Origin: Betaproteobacteria bacterium
Lineage (GTDB): Bacteria > Pseudomonadota > Gammaproteobacteria > Burkholderiales > SG8-39
Length of the DNA: 14,457 bases
NCBI GenBank assembly: GCA_012274205.1
Contig: JAAOZY010000164.1
Coordinates: forward strand, 1 to 14,457
Direction: 5' to 3'
The notes under the pieces: model-generated
What the model was told of the DNA's origin: nothing
What the model saw: the letters and a program-made list of their open reading frames with translations, nothing else
The model's database searches: none
Program-made: the position numbers and the translations under genes
Part shown: positions 6,294 through 13,401 of the stretch, one piece after another
How positions within the stretch are numbered: position 1 is the first letter of the stretch
Layout: each line of letters opens with the position of its first letter

Positions 6294-8257
6294 AGGCGAA
6301 ACTCCCGCACCAGCAGGCGCAGTTCGGCCAGCATGCGCGCGTCGGCGTGTTCGCCGTAGCGCAACGCGATATAGCGTTCGCCGATCGCGCGTATGCGCCC
6401 GGCCTCGGCCGGATAGCGCGCGGCCGTGCGTTCGATGAAATCTGCCGGACCTTCATGCGCGGCGCGCGCGCAGCCGTTTCTCTCGAGCCTGGCGCAGAAC
6501 CGGAGCCACAGGCGCTGCACGCGGTCGGCGCTGCGCAGGCGGCGCAGCAGCCAGGCCGTGAGCAGCGCCAGCAGGCCGCCGACGCCCCAGAACAGCGTCA
6601 GCGCCATGTTTTGCCAGCTGGGCTCGCTCATGCCCAGTCTGGAGAGGAATTCGCGCTGGCGCTCCGGGTTGTAGCCGAGCACCAACTGGTTCCACTTGTT
6701 GGCGAGCGCATCCCAGTTGTAGCGCAGGCCGCGCAGCCAGGTGAGCGAGGTGCGCGCCATCAGCGGCAGCGGATCGGTGGCGGACACCGCCGCAGCGACG
6801 CCCGATTCGACCCGCGCCGGCGAGACTGCAGCGGTGGGATCGTAGCGTACCCAGCCGCGGCCCTCGAGCCAGACTTCCGCCCAGGCATGCGCGTCGGACT
6901 GGCGCACGATCATGTACTGGTCCACCGGATTGATTTCGCCGCCCTGATAGCCGGTGACCACGCGCGCCGGCAGCCCGGCCGAGCGCATCAGGAATACGAA
7001 GCTCGAGGCATAGTGCTCGCAAAAGCCGCGTTTGCTGCCGAACAGAAATTCGTCCACTGAATCGCGCCCGAGCAGCGGCGGCTGCAGCGTATAGACAAAG
7101 CCCTGCCCGCGAAAATAGTCCAGGGCTTTCTGCGCGATCGCCGCACCGGTGGCACCGCCCGCCGCCCACTCCTGCGCCAGCCGCCGCGCGCGCGGATTGA
7201 AGCCCGCCGGCAGCTGCAGTCCCGGCCTGAGCTCATCGGCGTCGTCGCCTGCGCCCTCGGCGAAACTGGTGTAGGAGCGCATCTCGTAGCGCAGGCGGTT
7301 GCGCACCGGTGTGCGCGCAAGCAGCACGAAGTCCGGGGTAACGCTGGCGTCGGGCGGCACCAGGGCCGCGAGATCCAGCGCGAACAGCCAGTTGTGCAGG
7401 TGCGGCTCCAGCGTGACCTCGTAGTTGTAGGGTGCCCCGAGGGCCTCGAACCTGATCTGCGTGAACGCGCGCCTGTCGCCGGGACGCCAGGTGCGGCCGT
7501 CGAAATTCCAGAACACCGGCCCGCGCCAGTAAAGCTGCGGCCGCGGCGGCGGCACGCCCTGGAAGCGCACGCGAAAGGCGATGGCGTCGGATTGCGACAG
7601 GCTGCTGATCAAACCCGGCGACATTGAGTCGGACAGGCCGGTGACGCCGCTGTAGGCGTCCTGCGGCAGGCCCCACAGGGGTCCCTGCACGCGCGGAAAC
7701 AGCAGGAACAGGACCAGCATCACCGGCCCGGCCTGCGCCAGCAGCACGGCGGAGGTCTTCAGATTGGCCTGCAGCGAGCGACCGCCTGCGGCAAAATTCA
7801 CCAGGCTGGCGGTGTTGACCAGCGCCGAGACCAGCATCAAGCCCGCGGTGGGCAGGGTCTGCGAATAGAAGAAGTTGGTGAGCGCGAGAAAGTAGCTCAG
7901 CAGCACCAGCACGATGGCATCGCGCGGGTGGTGCAGCTCGAGCAGCTTGAGCGACAGGAACATCACCAGCAGCGCCACGCCGGAATCGCGGCCGAAGATG
8001 GTGCGGTAGGTGAGGTAGACGCCGAGCATGCCGCCGGCCACCAGCAGCGCCAGCAGCCACTTTTTCGGCAGCACCCGCTCGCCCAGCGTCAGATAGATGC
8101 GCCAGGCGAACACGATGCACGCATCCAGATTCAGCCACCAGGGCAGGTTCAGCATATGCGGCGCGATCACCAGCGCCAGCCCGGCAAGCAGCCAGAACAG
8201 ATGGCGCTGCTGGATCGCCGTGTTCGGGGCGGTATCAGAGGCCATGGCCGCACGCAT
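6290..8257 (-). CDS. tgpA: TgpA-like membrane transglutaminase-fold protein (DUF3488 + transglutaminase-like + DUF4129-type tail)
   Basis: A 655-residue protein with an N-terminal block of about six membrane helices (residues 18-190, DUF3488 type). A large periplasmic part follows, containing a transglutaminase-like domain with the triad C413 (RGFCEHYASSF), H457 (DAHAWAEVW) and D473 (RYDPTA). A further membrane helix (about 550-571) leads to a cytoplasmic tail rich in Arg. The order matches P. aeruginosa TgpA, an essential inner-membrane protein with periplasmic transglutaminase activity whose physiological substrate is unsettled. The frame is open from a TTG at 8308 that overlaps the DUF58 stop (TTGA). 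I chose ATG 8257 because no ribosome site is well placed at the TTG; ATG 8245 is also possible. It sits between DUF58 and mltB in a tight run. Confidence 0.9.
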   Translation of the reverse strand: MRAAMASDTAPNTAIQQRHLFWLLAGLALVIAPHMLNLPWWLNLDACIVFAWRIYLTLGERVLPKKWLLALLVAGGMLGVYLTYRTIFGRDSGVALLVMFLSLKLLELHHPRDAIVLVLLSYFLALTNFFYSQTLPTAGLMLVSALVNTASLVNFAAGGRSLQANLKTSAVLLAQAGPVMLVLFLLFPRVQGPLWGLPQDAYSGVTGLSDSMSPGLISSLSQSDAIAFRVRFQGVPPPRPQLYWRGPVFWNFDGRTWRPGDRRAFTQIRFEALGAPYNYEVTLEPHLHNWLFALDLAALVPPDASVTPDFVLLARTPVRNRLRYEMRSYTSFAEGAGDDADELRPGLQLPAGFNPRARRLAQEWAAGGATGAAIAQKALDYFRGQGFVYTLQPPLLGRDSVDEFLFGSKRGFCEHYASSFVFLMRSAGLPARVVTGYQGGEINPVDQYMIVRQSDAHAWAEVWLEGRGWVRYDPTAAVSPARVESGVAAAVSATDPLPLMARTSLTWLRGLRYNWDALANKWNQLVLGYNPERQREFLSRLGMSEPSWQNMALTLFWGVGGLLALLTAWLLRRLRSADRVQRLWLRFCARLERNGCARAAHEGPADFIERTAARYPAEAGRIRAIGERYIALRYGEHADARMLAELRLLVREFRL

Positions 8258-8304
8258 GAGGGGGCGCAGGCGCCCGTGCTTGCCTGTATCTGACCAGGCG
8301 AAGT

Positions 8305-9279
8305 TCAATCGGCACCGGCTTCCCCGGGTTCATACAGCGCAAGCTCGCGCAGGCAGGCGAGCCGGTGCGCTACACCCGCATCGGGCTGGCGTTCGACGCC
8401 GGGCAGGCGCAAGCCGTAGCGCAGGCCTTCCTGGTCGGCCGACAGCACCCAGCGCGTCAGGCTCGACAGTCTGGATTCGAGGTCCAGGCCGGCGGGCAGT
8501 TCGTCCCAATCCAGCCACAATTCAGCGGCGGCGCGCCCGCTGAATACCTTGGTCTGCAGTCCCTGTCCGCGCGCGGCGGCTTTCCAGTGTATGTGCCGCG
8601 GCGAATCGCTGGGCTGATAGGCGCGCAGTCCGGCGAAATCGTCGCTGCCGCCGCTGGATACGCGCTTCTCGCCCGCGCCGCCGGAGGGCTCCGGCAGCGG
8701 CAGCTGCCCCTCGTCCGGCTTGGGATAGACGAGGCAGTGCATGTCCGGCTGGATATAGCTCCAGGCGCGCAGCAGGCCGACGGGAAAGCGCGTTTCGATG
8801 GTGATGCGCCGCGGGCTGAGCCAGCCGCGCCGCGGCGCCGCGACCGCAATGCTCACTGTGGTGTCGCGCGCCGAAGTAACGTCGCATTGCGTCGCCTTGC
8901 CCTCGTGGCGGAACACGATGGAGCAGCGCTCATAGGTCGAGCGGTTTTCGACGAACAGCTCGAACCAAACGATTTCGCCCGCGAACACCGGTTCCGCGCG
9001 GCCCGGCGTGATGGACAGATGCGCCAGATTGCGGAAGGTGTGCAGGATCGCCACCAAGCCCATGCTCGCGAGCAGAAAGGTAAGGATGTAGCCCAGTGAC
9101 AGGTTGTAGTTGATCGAGCCGATGAGCATGACGCCCAGCGCCACGGCAAAGGCCAGGCCAGGGCGGGTCGGCAGGATGTAGACGCGGTTCTGCCGCAGGA
9201 AGATCGTGCCCGGCTCGGGCTTGCGCGGCCCGAAGAACGCGAGATAGAACTGCGAGCGGTTCAGGATCTTTTCGAACAT
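8305..9279 (-). CDS. DUF58 domain-containing membrane protein of the MoxR/TgpA cluster
   Basis: A 324-residue protein with two adjacent membrane helices near residues 40-80 (GLAFAVALGVMLIGSI and GYILTFLLASMGLVAIL). They are followed by a beta-rich region and the DUF58 signature DDFAGLRAYQPSDSPRHIHW (213-232), which continues KAAAR. DUF58 proteins pair with MoxR AAA+ ATPases, and the domain is distantly related to von Willebrand A folds; no enzymatic role is established. The start is ATG 9279. The gene is separated from moxR by 175 bp that hold a palindromic repeat, and its stop overlaps the possible TTG start of tgpA. Role in an envelope-related chaperone or assembly complex is inferred from the cluster. 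Confidence 0.9.
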   Translation of the reverse strand: MFEKILNRSQFYLAFFGPRKPEPGTIFLRQNRVYILPTRPGLAFAVALGVMLIGSINYNLSLGYILTFLLASMGLVAILHTFRNLAHLSITPGRAEPVFAGEIVWFELFVENRSTYERCSIVFRHEGKATQCDVTSARDTTVSIAVAAPRRGWLSPRRITIETRFPVGLLRAWSYIQPDMHCLVYPKPDEGQLPLPEPSGGAGEKRVSSGGSDDFAGLRAYQPSDSPRHIHWKAAARGQGLQTKVFSGRAAAELWLDWDELPAGLDLESRLSSLTRWVLSADQEGLRYGLRLPGVERQPDAGVAHRLACLRELALYEPGEAGAD

Positions 9280-9312
9280 ATTGCGGCGGGCGCTCTGTGA
9301 TTCACGCGATCT

Positions 9313-9406
9313 CCAAGCCTTGTCATGCCGAGGCCCTGGCCGAGGAATCTGCTGTTGCCCGACTCAACAGCAGATTCGTCGCTGTGCCCGGAATGACAAT
9401 CCTTGG
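9313..9406. repeat. Nested palindromic intergenic repeat (REPIN/MITE-like) between moxR and DUF58
   Basis: An 18-bp outer inverted repeat (9313-9330 with 9389-9406, 15 of 18 positions complementary, containing tgtcatgccg and cggaatgaca) surrounds a perfect 13-bp inner stem (gaatctgctgttg at 9345-9357 with caacagcagattc at 9365-9377, 7-nt loop). The outer sequence resembles the tgtcattc(c/t)-type intergenic repeats that I recall from many bacterial genomes. No gene fits here. It lies inside an otherwise compact transcription unit, so it is probably transcribed and would fold in the mRNA. Confidence 0.7.
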
Positions 9407-9454
9407 CCTTGTGATTCTGAAATGCGCTCTGGCGCAGCGTTGCTGTAGCTGGCT

Positions 9455-10405
9455 TCAGGGGATCGGCACTGTCTCGATCAGCGCGGCGGTGACCTCGGCG
9501 GCGCGTTTGCGCGCGCCTTCGTGCGCCGGCGCGAGGCGGTGTCCGGCAACACCGGGCAGCACCGCCTGCACGTCCTCGGGCAGCACCTTGTCGCGGCCTT
9601 CGAGCATGGCCCAGGCCTTGGCCGCATGCACGATGCCCAGCGCGGCCCGCGGCGACAGGCCGTTGGTGAACTCGGGCGCGCGGCGCGTGTGCTCCACGAT
9701 CGCCTGGACGTAGTCGAGCAGGGCCGGGGCCGCGTGCACCAGGTCTGCGTTCGCCTGCATTTCCAGCAGTTCGCCCGGTGCCATGCAGGGCTCCAGCGTC
9801 GCTACCAGGTTGCGCCGGTCCGTTCCCTGCAGCAGCGCGCGCTCGGCGTCGCGATCCGGGTAGCCGAGTTCGATGCGCATGAGAAAGCGGTCGAGCTGCG
9901 ATTCGGGCAGCGGGAACGTGCCGACCTGGTGCGAGGGGTTCTGCGTCGCAATCACGAAGAACGGCTCGGGCAGGGGGCGCGTCTCGCCTTCGGCGGTCAC
10001 CTGGTGCTCCTCCATCGCTTCCAGCAGCGCGCTTTGCGTCTTCGGCGTGGCGCGGTTGACTTCATCGGCCAGGATCAGCTGCGAAAAGATCGGACCGGGA
10101 TGAAATTTGAACGAACCGGTGTCGCGATCGAACACGGACACGCCGATGATGTCGGCGGGCAGAAGGTCGCTGGTGAAAGAGATGCGCTGGAAATTCAGTC
10201 CGAGCAGCTTGGCCAGGGTGTGGGCGAGGGTGGTCTTGCCGACGCCGGGCAGATCCTCGATCAGCAGGTGGCCGCGCGCGAGCAGGCAGGCGACGGCCAT
10301 GCGTATCTGACGCTCCTTGCCGAGGATGACTTTTCCGGTGTTGGCAATGACGCGATGGATGGAGGTATCCTGGAAAGCGAATTTCGTTTCAGCGTGCAGC
10401 AGCAA
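9455..10405 (-). CDS. MoxR-family AAA+ ATPase
   Basis: An AAA+ ATPase of the MoxR family, proposed chaperone-like partners of DUF58/VWA proteins. Walker A is EDLPGVGKTT, Walker B is LILADEVNRA, sensor 1 is the Asn of FVIATQNP and the arginine region is ESQLDRF. The C-terminal lid contains LSPRAAL. I place the start at TTG 10405 (316 residues, a usual family length). GGAG sits seven bases upstream, and the preceding in-frame stretch is Pro/Ala-rich with rare codons (cta, aga, cga). Starts further upstream (ATG 10510, ATG 10537, GTG 10546) are open in frame and would add 35 to 47 residues, but lack a good ribosome site and crowd the divergent deacetylase gene. The family call is firm; the start is moderately sure. 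Confidence 0.93.
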   Translation of the reverse strand: MLLHAETKFAFQDTSIHRVIANTGKVILGKERQIRMAVACLLARGHLLIEDLPGVGKTTLAHTLAKLLGLNFQRISFTSDLLPADIIGVSVFDRDTGSFKFHPGPIFSQLILADEVNRATPKTQSALLEAMEEHQVTAEGETRPLPEPFFVIATQNPSHQVGTFPLPESQLDRFLMRIELGYPDRDAERALLQGTDRRNLVATLEPCMAPGELLEMQANADLVHAAPALLDYVQAIVEHTRRAPEFTNGLSPRAALGIVHAAKAWAMLEGRDKVLPEDVQAVLPGVAGHRLAPAHEGARKRAAEVTAALIETVPIP

Positions 10406-10412
10406 TCGGATT

Positions 10413-10416
10413 CTCC
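10413..10416 (-). promoter_or_regulatory. Ribosome binding site supporting the TTG start of moxR
   Basis: GGAG on the minus strand (ctcc on plus) is spaced seven bases from the TTG at 10405-10403. None of the upstream in-frame ATG/GTG codons has a comparable site, so this decides the start chosen for the MoxR gene. Confidence 0.5.
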
Positions 10417-10563
10417 GTAGTGGCGCCGGCAGCACCGGGCTTTTGCGCGCCGCCGGCGGCGGCGCCGGCTCGCCCGGGGATGGGGCGGCTAGGTCTGGCG
10501 CTTTCGTCATCTTACGTGGATTTCGGCTAATATTCATCCAATCCACTGCTACTGAAACTGGAA

Positions 10564-11487
10564 ATGGCCACAGCTTTCATTACCCACCCGCTCTGCCGCA
10601 AGCACGACATGGGTTCCTATCATCCGGAGTGCCCGGAGCGGCTGAGCGCCATCGAGGACCAGCTGATCGCCTCGGGCGTGGGGCCGCACCTCGATCATCA
10701 CGAGGCGCCGCAGGTAAAGTTGGGCAGCCTGGCGCGGGTGCATCCGATGGAATACATCAGCCATATCCGCAGCAGCTCGCCGCAGCACGGCACGGTGCAC
10801 CTGGACCCGGATACGGCGATGAACCCGCACACCTGGGCGGCGGCACTGCACGCCGCCGGCGCCGCGGTGCTGGCGACCGACCTGGTGCTCAAGCGCAAGG
10901 CGGACAATGCTTTTTGCAGCGTGCGCCCGCCCGGCCATCACGCGACGCGCAATCGCGCCATGGGCTTCTGCCTGTTCAACAATGTCGCCGTCGCCGCGCG
11001 GCACGCGTTGGAGGAGTACGGCCTGGAACGGGTTGCGATCGTCGATTTCGACGTGCACCACGGCAACGGCACCGAAGACATTTTCCGCGACGATGCGCGC
11101 GTGCTCATGGTGAGCACGTTCCAGCACCCGTTTTATCCCTACAGCGGCACCGAGGATCCGGCGCCGAACATGGTCAACGTTCCGTTGCCGGCCGGTGCCG
11201 GCAGCCAGCCGTTTCGCGACGCCGTAACCGAACAGTGGTTGCCGGCACTGGAGGCGTTCAAACCGCAGATGGTGTTCTTTTCGGCCGGTTTCGATGCCCA
11301 TATCGAAGACGACATGGCGATGCTGCGCCTGGTGGACGCCGATTACGCCTGGGTCACCGGCGAGATCAAAGCGATCGCCGACAAGTATGCCGAAGGGCGC
11401 ATCGTGTCGGTGCTCGAAGGCGGCTACAATCTGTCGGCTCTCGCGCGCGGCGTGGTCGCGCACATCAAGGTGCTAGGCGGCCTGTAG
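10564..11487 (+). CDS. Histone deacetylase superfamily zinc-dependent deacetylase (HDAC-like amidohydrolase)
   Basis: A 307-residue protein covering one complete deacetylase domain. The active site is intact: RPPGHHA with H125/H126, GFCLFNNVA (134-142), zinc ligands D163 and H165 (DFDVHHGNGTEDIF) and D244 (SAGFDAH), and the transition-state Tyr Y288 in EGGYN. The family hydrolyses acetyl or related acyl groups from lysine side chains or from small acylated amines. Bacterial members include acetylpolyamine amidohydrolases and AcuC, and the substrate cannot be told from sequence alone. No signal peptide is seen, so it is cytoplasmic. The ATG has only a weak TGGA site upstream. It is divergent from moxR, and its stop codon abuts a large inverted repeat. 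Confidence 0.94.
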   Translation: MATAFITHPLCRKHDMGSYHPECPERLSAIEDQLIASGVGPHLDHHEAPQVKLGSLARVHPMEYISHIRSSSPQHGTVHLDPDTAMNPHTWAAALHAAGAAVLATDLVLKRKADNAFCSVRPPGHHATRNRAMGFCLFNNVAVAARHALEEYGLERVAIVDFDVHHGNGTEDIFRDDARVLMVSTFQHPFYPYSGTEDPAPNMVNVPLPAGAGSQPFRDAVTEQWLPALEAFKPQMVFFSAGFDAHIEDDMAMLRLVDADYAWVTGEIKAIADKYAEGRIVSVLEGGYNLSALARGVVAHIKVLGGL

Positions 11488-11572
11488 GAAAACCGGGGAC
11501 AGACCACGTTTTCGACATCGTTCGGTGGAGCAGATTTCCGCCCATCGAAAACGTGGTCTGTCCCCGGTTTTC
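11488..11572. repeat. Perfect 28-bp inverted repeat (REPIN-like), also likely bidirectional terminator
   Basis: The arms 11488-11515 and 11545-11572 are perfectly complementary over 28 bp around a 29-nt spacer. Each arm contains accggggacagaccacg or its complement, a motif I recall as a common REP-type intergenic sequence linked to IS200-like (RAYT) transposases. The left arm starts at the base after the deacetylase stop, and the right arm ends 7 bp before the convergent Crp/Fnr gene stop. GC-rich stem ends followed by ggttttc on both strands would suit termination in either direction. Confidence 0.8.
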
Positions 11573-11579
11573 TTGGTCG

Positions 11580-12245
11580 CTAAGGCTGCGCCAATCGCCG
11601 CAGTGCGGCAGCGTCGGTGATGCGGATCTGCTCGCGGCCGAGTGCGACCCAGCCGCGGTCCTGAAAATTGGCGAGCAGGCGGCTCACCATCTCGCGCACG
11701 CTGCCGAGTTCATCGGCGAGATTCTGGTGGGTCGCGCGCACCAGGTCGCCCTTGCCCAGCAACAACGCGGCGAGGCGCTGGTCGAGCTTGTGAAAAGCCA
11801 CGGCTTCGACCAGGCTCATCAGATCGGCCAGGCGTTCGGAGAACAGGCCGAACACGTAGTCGCGAAACAGCTTGTGCTCGGCCAGCAGGCGGTGGAACAG
11901 CGCCGGCGGCAAGGCGAGCAGCGTCACCGCGGTTTCGGCCAAGCCAGTAGCCGCGTAGGGGCTGCCGCCGAGCAGGCAGCTGCTGGAGAGCAGGCAGCTC
12001 TCGCCCGGCGTGATGCGATAGAGCTGCACTTCACGCCCGTTGGGCGCGGATTTGACCACGCGCACGCTGCCTTCGAGCAGCATCGGAAAGCCGGTGCAGG
12101 GGCTGGCCGCTTCGAACAGCACGGCACCCGCCGGCGCCTGCCGCAGCGTTGCGCTGCGCAGGATTTCCTCCACTGCCGCGGCCGGCAGTTGCTGGAATAC
12201 CGGGAACAATTGCAGCAGCCGCGCCTTCGATTCCGGAGTGTTCAT
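11580..12245 (-). CDS. Crp/Fnr-family transcriptional regulator
   Basis: A 221-residue regulator with an N-terminal cyclic-nucleotide-binding-fold sensor domain (about 15-130), a dimerisation helix (about 130-160) and a C-terminal winged helix-turn-helix (about 170-215), with the recognition segment ADELGSVREMVSRLLANF. The phosphate-binding cassette reads PGESCLLSSSCLLGGSPYAA and lacks the Arg-Ser/Thr pair that binds cAMP, so it is unlikely to sense cAMP. There is no FNR-type N-terminal cysteine cluster. Three cysteines (C50, C84, C90), two of them inside the effector pocket, could sense redox or a sulfur/selenium species (inference). The ATG overlaps the mnmH stop (ATGA), with GAGG seven bases upstream, so it is coupled to mnmH. 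The target genes are unknown. Confidence 0.92.
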   Translation of the reverse strand: MNTPESKARLLQLFPVFQQLPAAAVEEILRSATLRQAPAGAVLFEAASPCTGFPMLLEGSVRVVKSAPNGREVQLYRITPGESCLLSSSCLLGGSPYAATGLAETAVTLLALPPALFHRLLAEHKLFRDYVFGLFSERLADLMSLVEAVAFHKLDQRLAALLLGKGDLVRATHQNLADELGSVREMVSRLLANFQDRGWVALGREQIRITDAAALRRLAQP

Positions 12246-13297
12246 GCCTGCGCCTCGGCGATCAATTGGGCCGCCATGCGCTCGAGCGAGGCGGGATCCA
12301 GCCTGGACGGCCGCAGCGCCCGTGCCTCGGCCAGGTGGGCAAAGTTCTTCAGCGTGGCGCGGCGGTAGGCCGGATCATAGTGATTGACGAGCAAATCGGC
12401 GACCAGTTCGTTCCAGCGCTGTTCCTCGACCTGTTGCATCCAGCGCGCGATCGTTTCCTTGCCTTGCAGGGCGGTCAGGCCGCACAGCCTGGCCTTGAGC
12501 TCACGCGGATTGCCGAGGAAATGGACGTATTCGTCGACGAGGAAAGCGACGCGCTCGGCCAGGGGCGCTTCGATCAGCACGCAGGGGCTTTCGCGCATGC
12601 GCGCCAGCAGCGCCTCGGGGACCTGCAGCTGTCCGATCTTGCGGCTTTCCGCTTCCACATATACCGTTGTTGCGGGATCGAACCTGCGCAGTGCGTCCCA
12701 CACCAGGCTGTCGAACATTTTTTGCGACGGCTGCGGCTGTGCCGGCAGATTGCCGAGGACGGAGCCGCGATGGCTGGCCAGTTCCTCCAGGTCGAGCACC
12801 TGGGCGCCGGCCGCGGCCAGCGCCTGCAGCAGGCGGCTCTTGGCGCTGCCGGTTGCGCCGCAGACGACCCGGTAGCGGACGTTCTGCGGCAGTTGCTCCA
12901 GCTGCGCCAGGATTTCGCGGCGATAGGCGCGGTAGCCGCCGTCGAGGCGCGCCGCATGCCAGCCGATTTCGGACAGGATGTGGACCATGGCGCCGCTGCG
13001 CTTGCCGCCGCGCCAGCAGTACACCAGCGGGCGCCAGCCCTTGCCCTGCGCGGCGAATTTTTCCTCGATATGGCGCGCGATATTCTTCGCCACCAGCGCC
13101 GCGCCGCGCTTCTTCGCGTCGAACGGCGAGATCTGCTTGTAGATGGTGCCGATGGCCGCGCGTTCGGCGTCGTCGAGCACCGGGCAGTTGATCGCGCCGG
13201 GCACGTGGTCTTCGGCGAATTCCGACGGCGAGCGCACGTCTATGATTTCGTCAAATTCGGCGAGCTGCGCTACGCTTACGAGGTCGGGAAATTTCAC
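12242..13297 (-). CDS. mnmH: tRNA 2-selenouridine synthase MnmH (SelU/YbbB)
   Basis: A 351-residue enzyme that replaces the 2-thio sulfur of wobble uridine (s2U34) in certain tRNAs with selenium, using selenophosphate. An N-terminal rhodanese domain carries the catalytic Cys C94 in the family motif YCWRGGKRSG (93-102). A P-loop domain follows, with GATGSAKS at 147-154. The SelU-specific region VYVEAESRKIGQLQVPEAL (212-230) is intact. The start is GTG 13297 (MKFPDLVSV...), which matches typical N-termini and has GGAA six bases upstream. The frame stays open to a TTG at 13381, but that would run through the selD promoter region. The P-loop has Ala where the consensus has the second Gly (GxxxxGKS). 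It is divergent from selD, the supplier of selenophosphate, and overlaps the regulator downstream by 4 bp. Confidence 0.95.
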   Translation of the reverse strand: MKFPDLVSVAQLAEFDEIIDVRSPSEFAEDHVPGAINCPVLDDAERAAIGTIYKQISPFDAKKRGAALVAKNIARHIEEKFAAQGKGWRPLVYCWRGGKRSGAMVHILSEIGWHAARLDGGYRAYRREILAQLEQLPQNVRYRVVCGATGSAKSRLLQALAAAGAQVLDLEELASHRGSVLGNLPAQPQPSQKMFDSLVWDALRRFDPATTVYVEAESRKIGQLQVPEALLARMRESPCVLIEAPLAERVAFLVDEYVHFLGNPRELKARLCGLTALQGKETIARWMQQVEEQRWNELVADLLVNHYDPAYRRATLKNFAHLAEARALRPSRLDPASLERMAAQLIAEAQA

Positions 13298-13360
13298 TGA
13301 TGTTCCGCGGAAGCCGCACCGGACACGGGGGCGGCTTTTCTGTTTTAGAATCAGCCGCGA

Positions 13361-13374
13361 GTTTACACGCAAAC
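13361..13374. promoter_or_regulatory. Small inverted repeat in the mnmH/selD divergent region, possible operator
   Basis: gtttacacgcaaac is an inverted repeat (gtttac/gcaaac, five of six complementary, 2-bp centre) in the 104-bp gap between the divergent mnmH and selD. A TAGAAT -10-like hexamer for selD lies at 13346-13351, just upstream, without a convincing -35. The adjacent Crp/Fnr gene makes an operator here plausible, but only by position. Confidence 0.25.
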
Positions 13375-13387
13375 AGTGCAATCCAAC

Positions 13388-13391
13388 GGAG
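13388..13391 (+). promoter_or_regulatory. Ribosome binding site of selD
   Basis: GGAG ten bases before the ATG at 13402 decides the selD start. The in-frame ATG at 13300 has no comparable site and would add 34 residues absent from known SelD proteins. Confidence 0.55.
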
Positions 13392-13401
13392 TCCCCGCGC
13401 C

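Noticed and set aside
10317..12368. 683-codon open frame on the plus strand
   Set aside because: It overlaps the well-supported moxR, deacetylase and Crp/Fnr genes in other frames, passes through the inverted repeat and has an Arg/Gly/Ala-rich composition typical of GC-rich shadow frames.
13300..13401. N-terminal extension of selD from ATG 13300
   Set aside because: No ribosome site, overlaps the mnmH start region, and SelD homologues begin close to the RLTQFSHG motif, consistent with ATG 13402.
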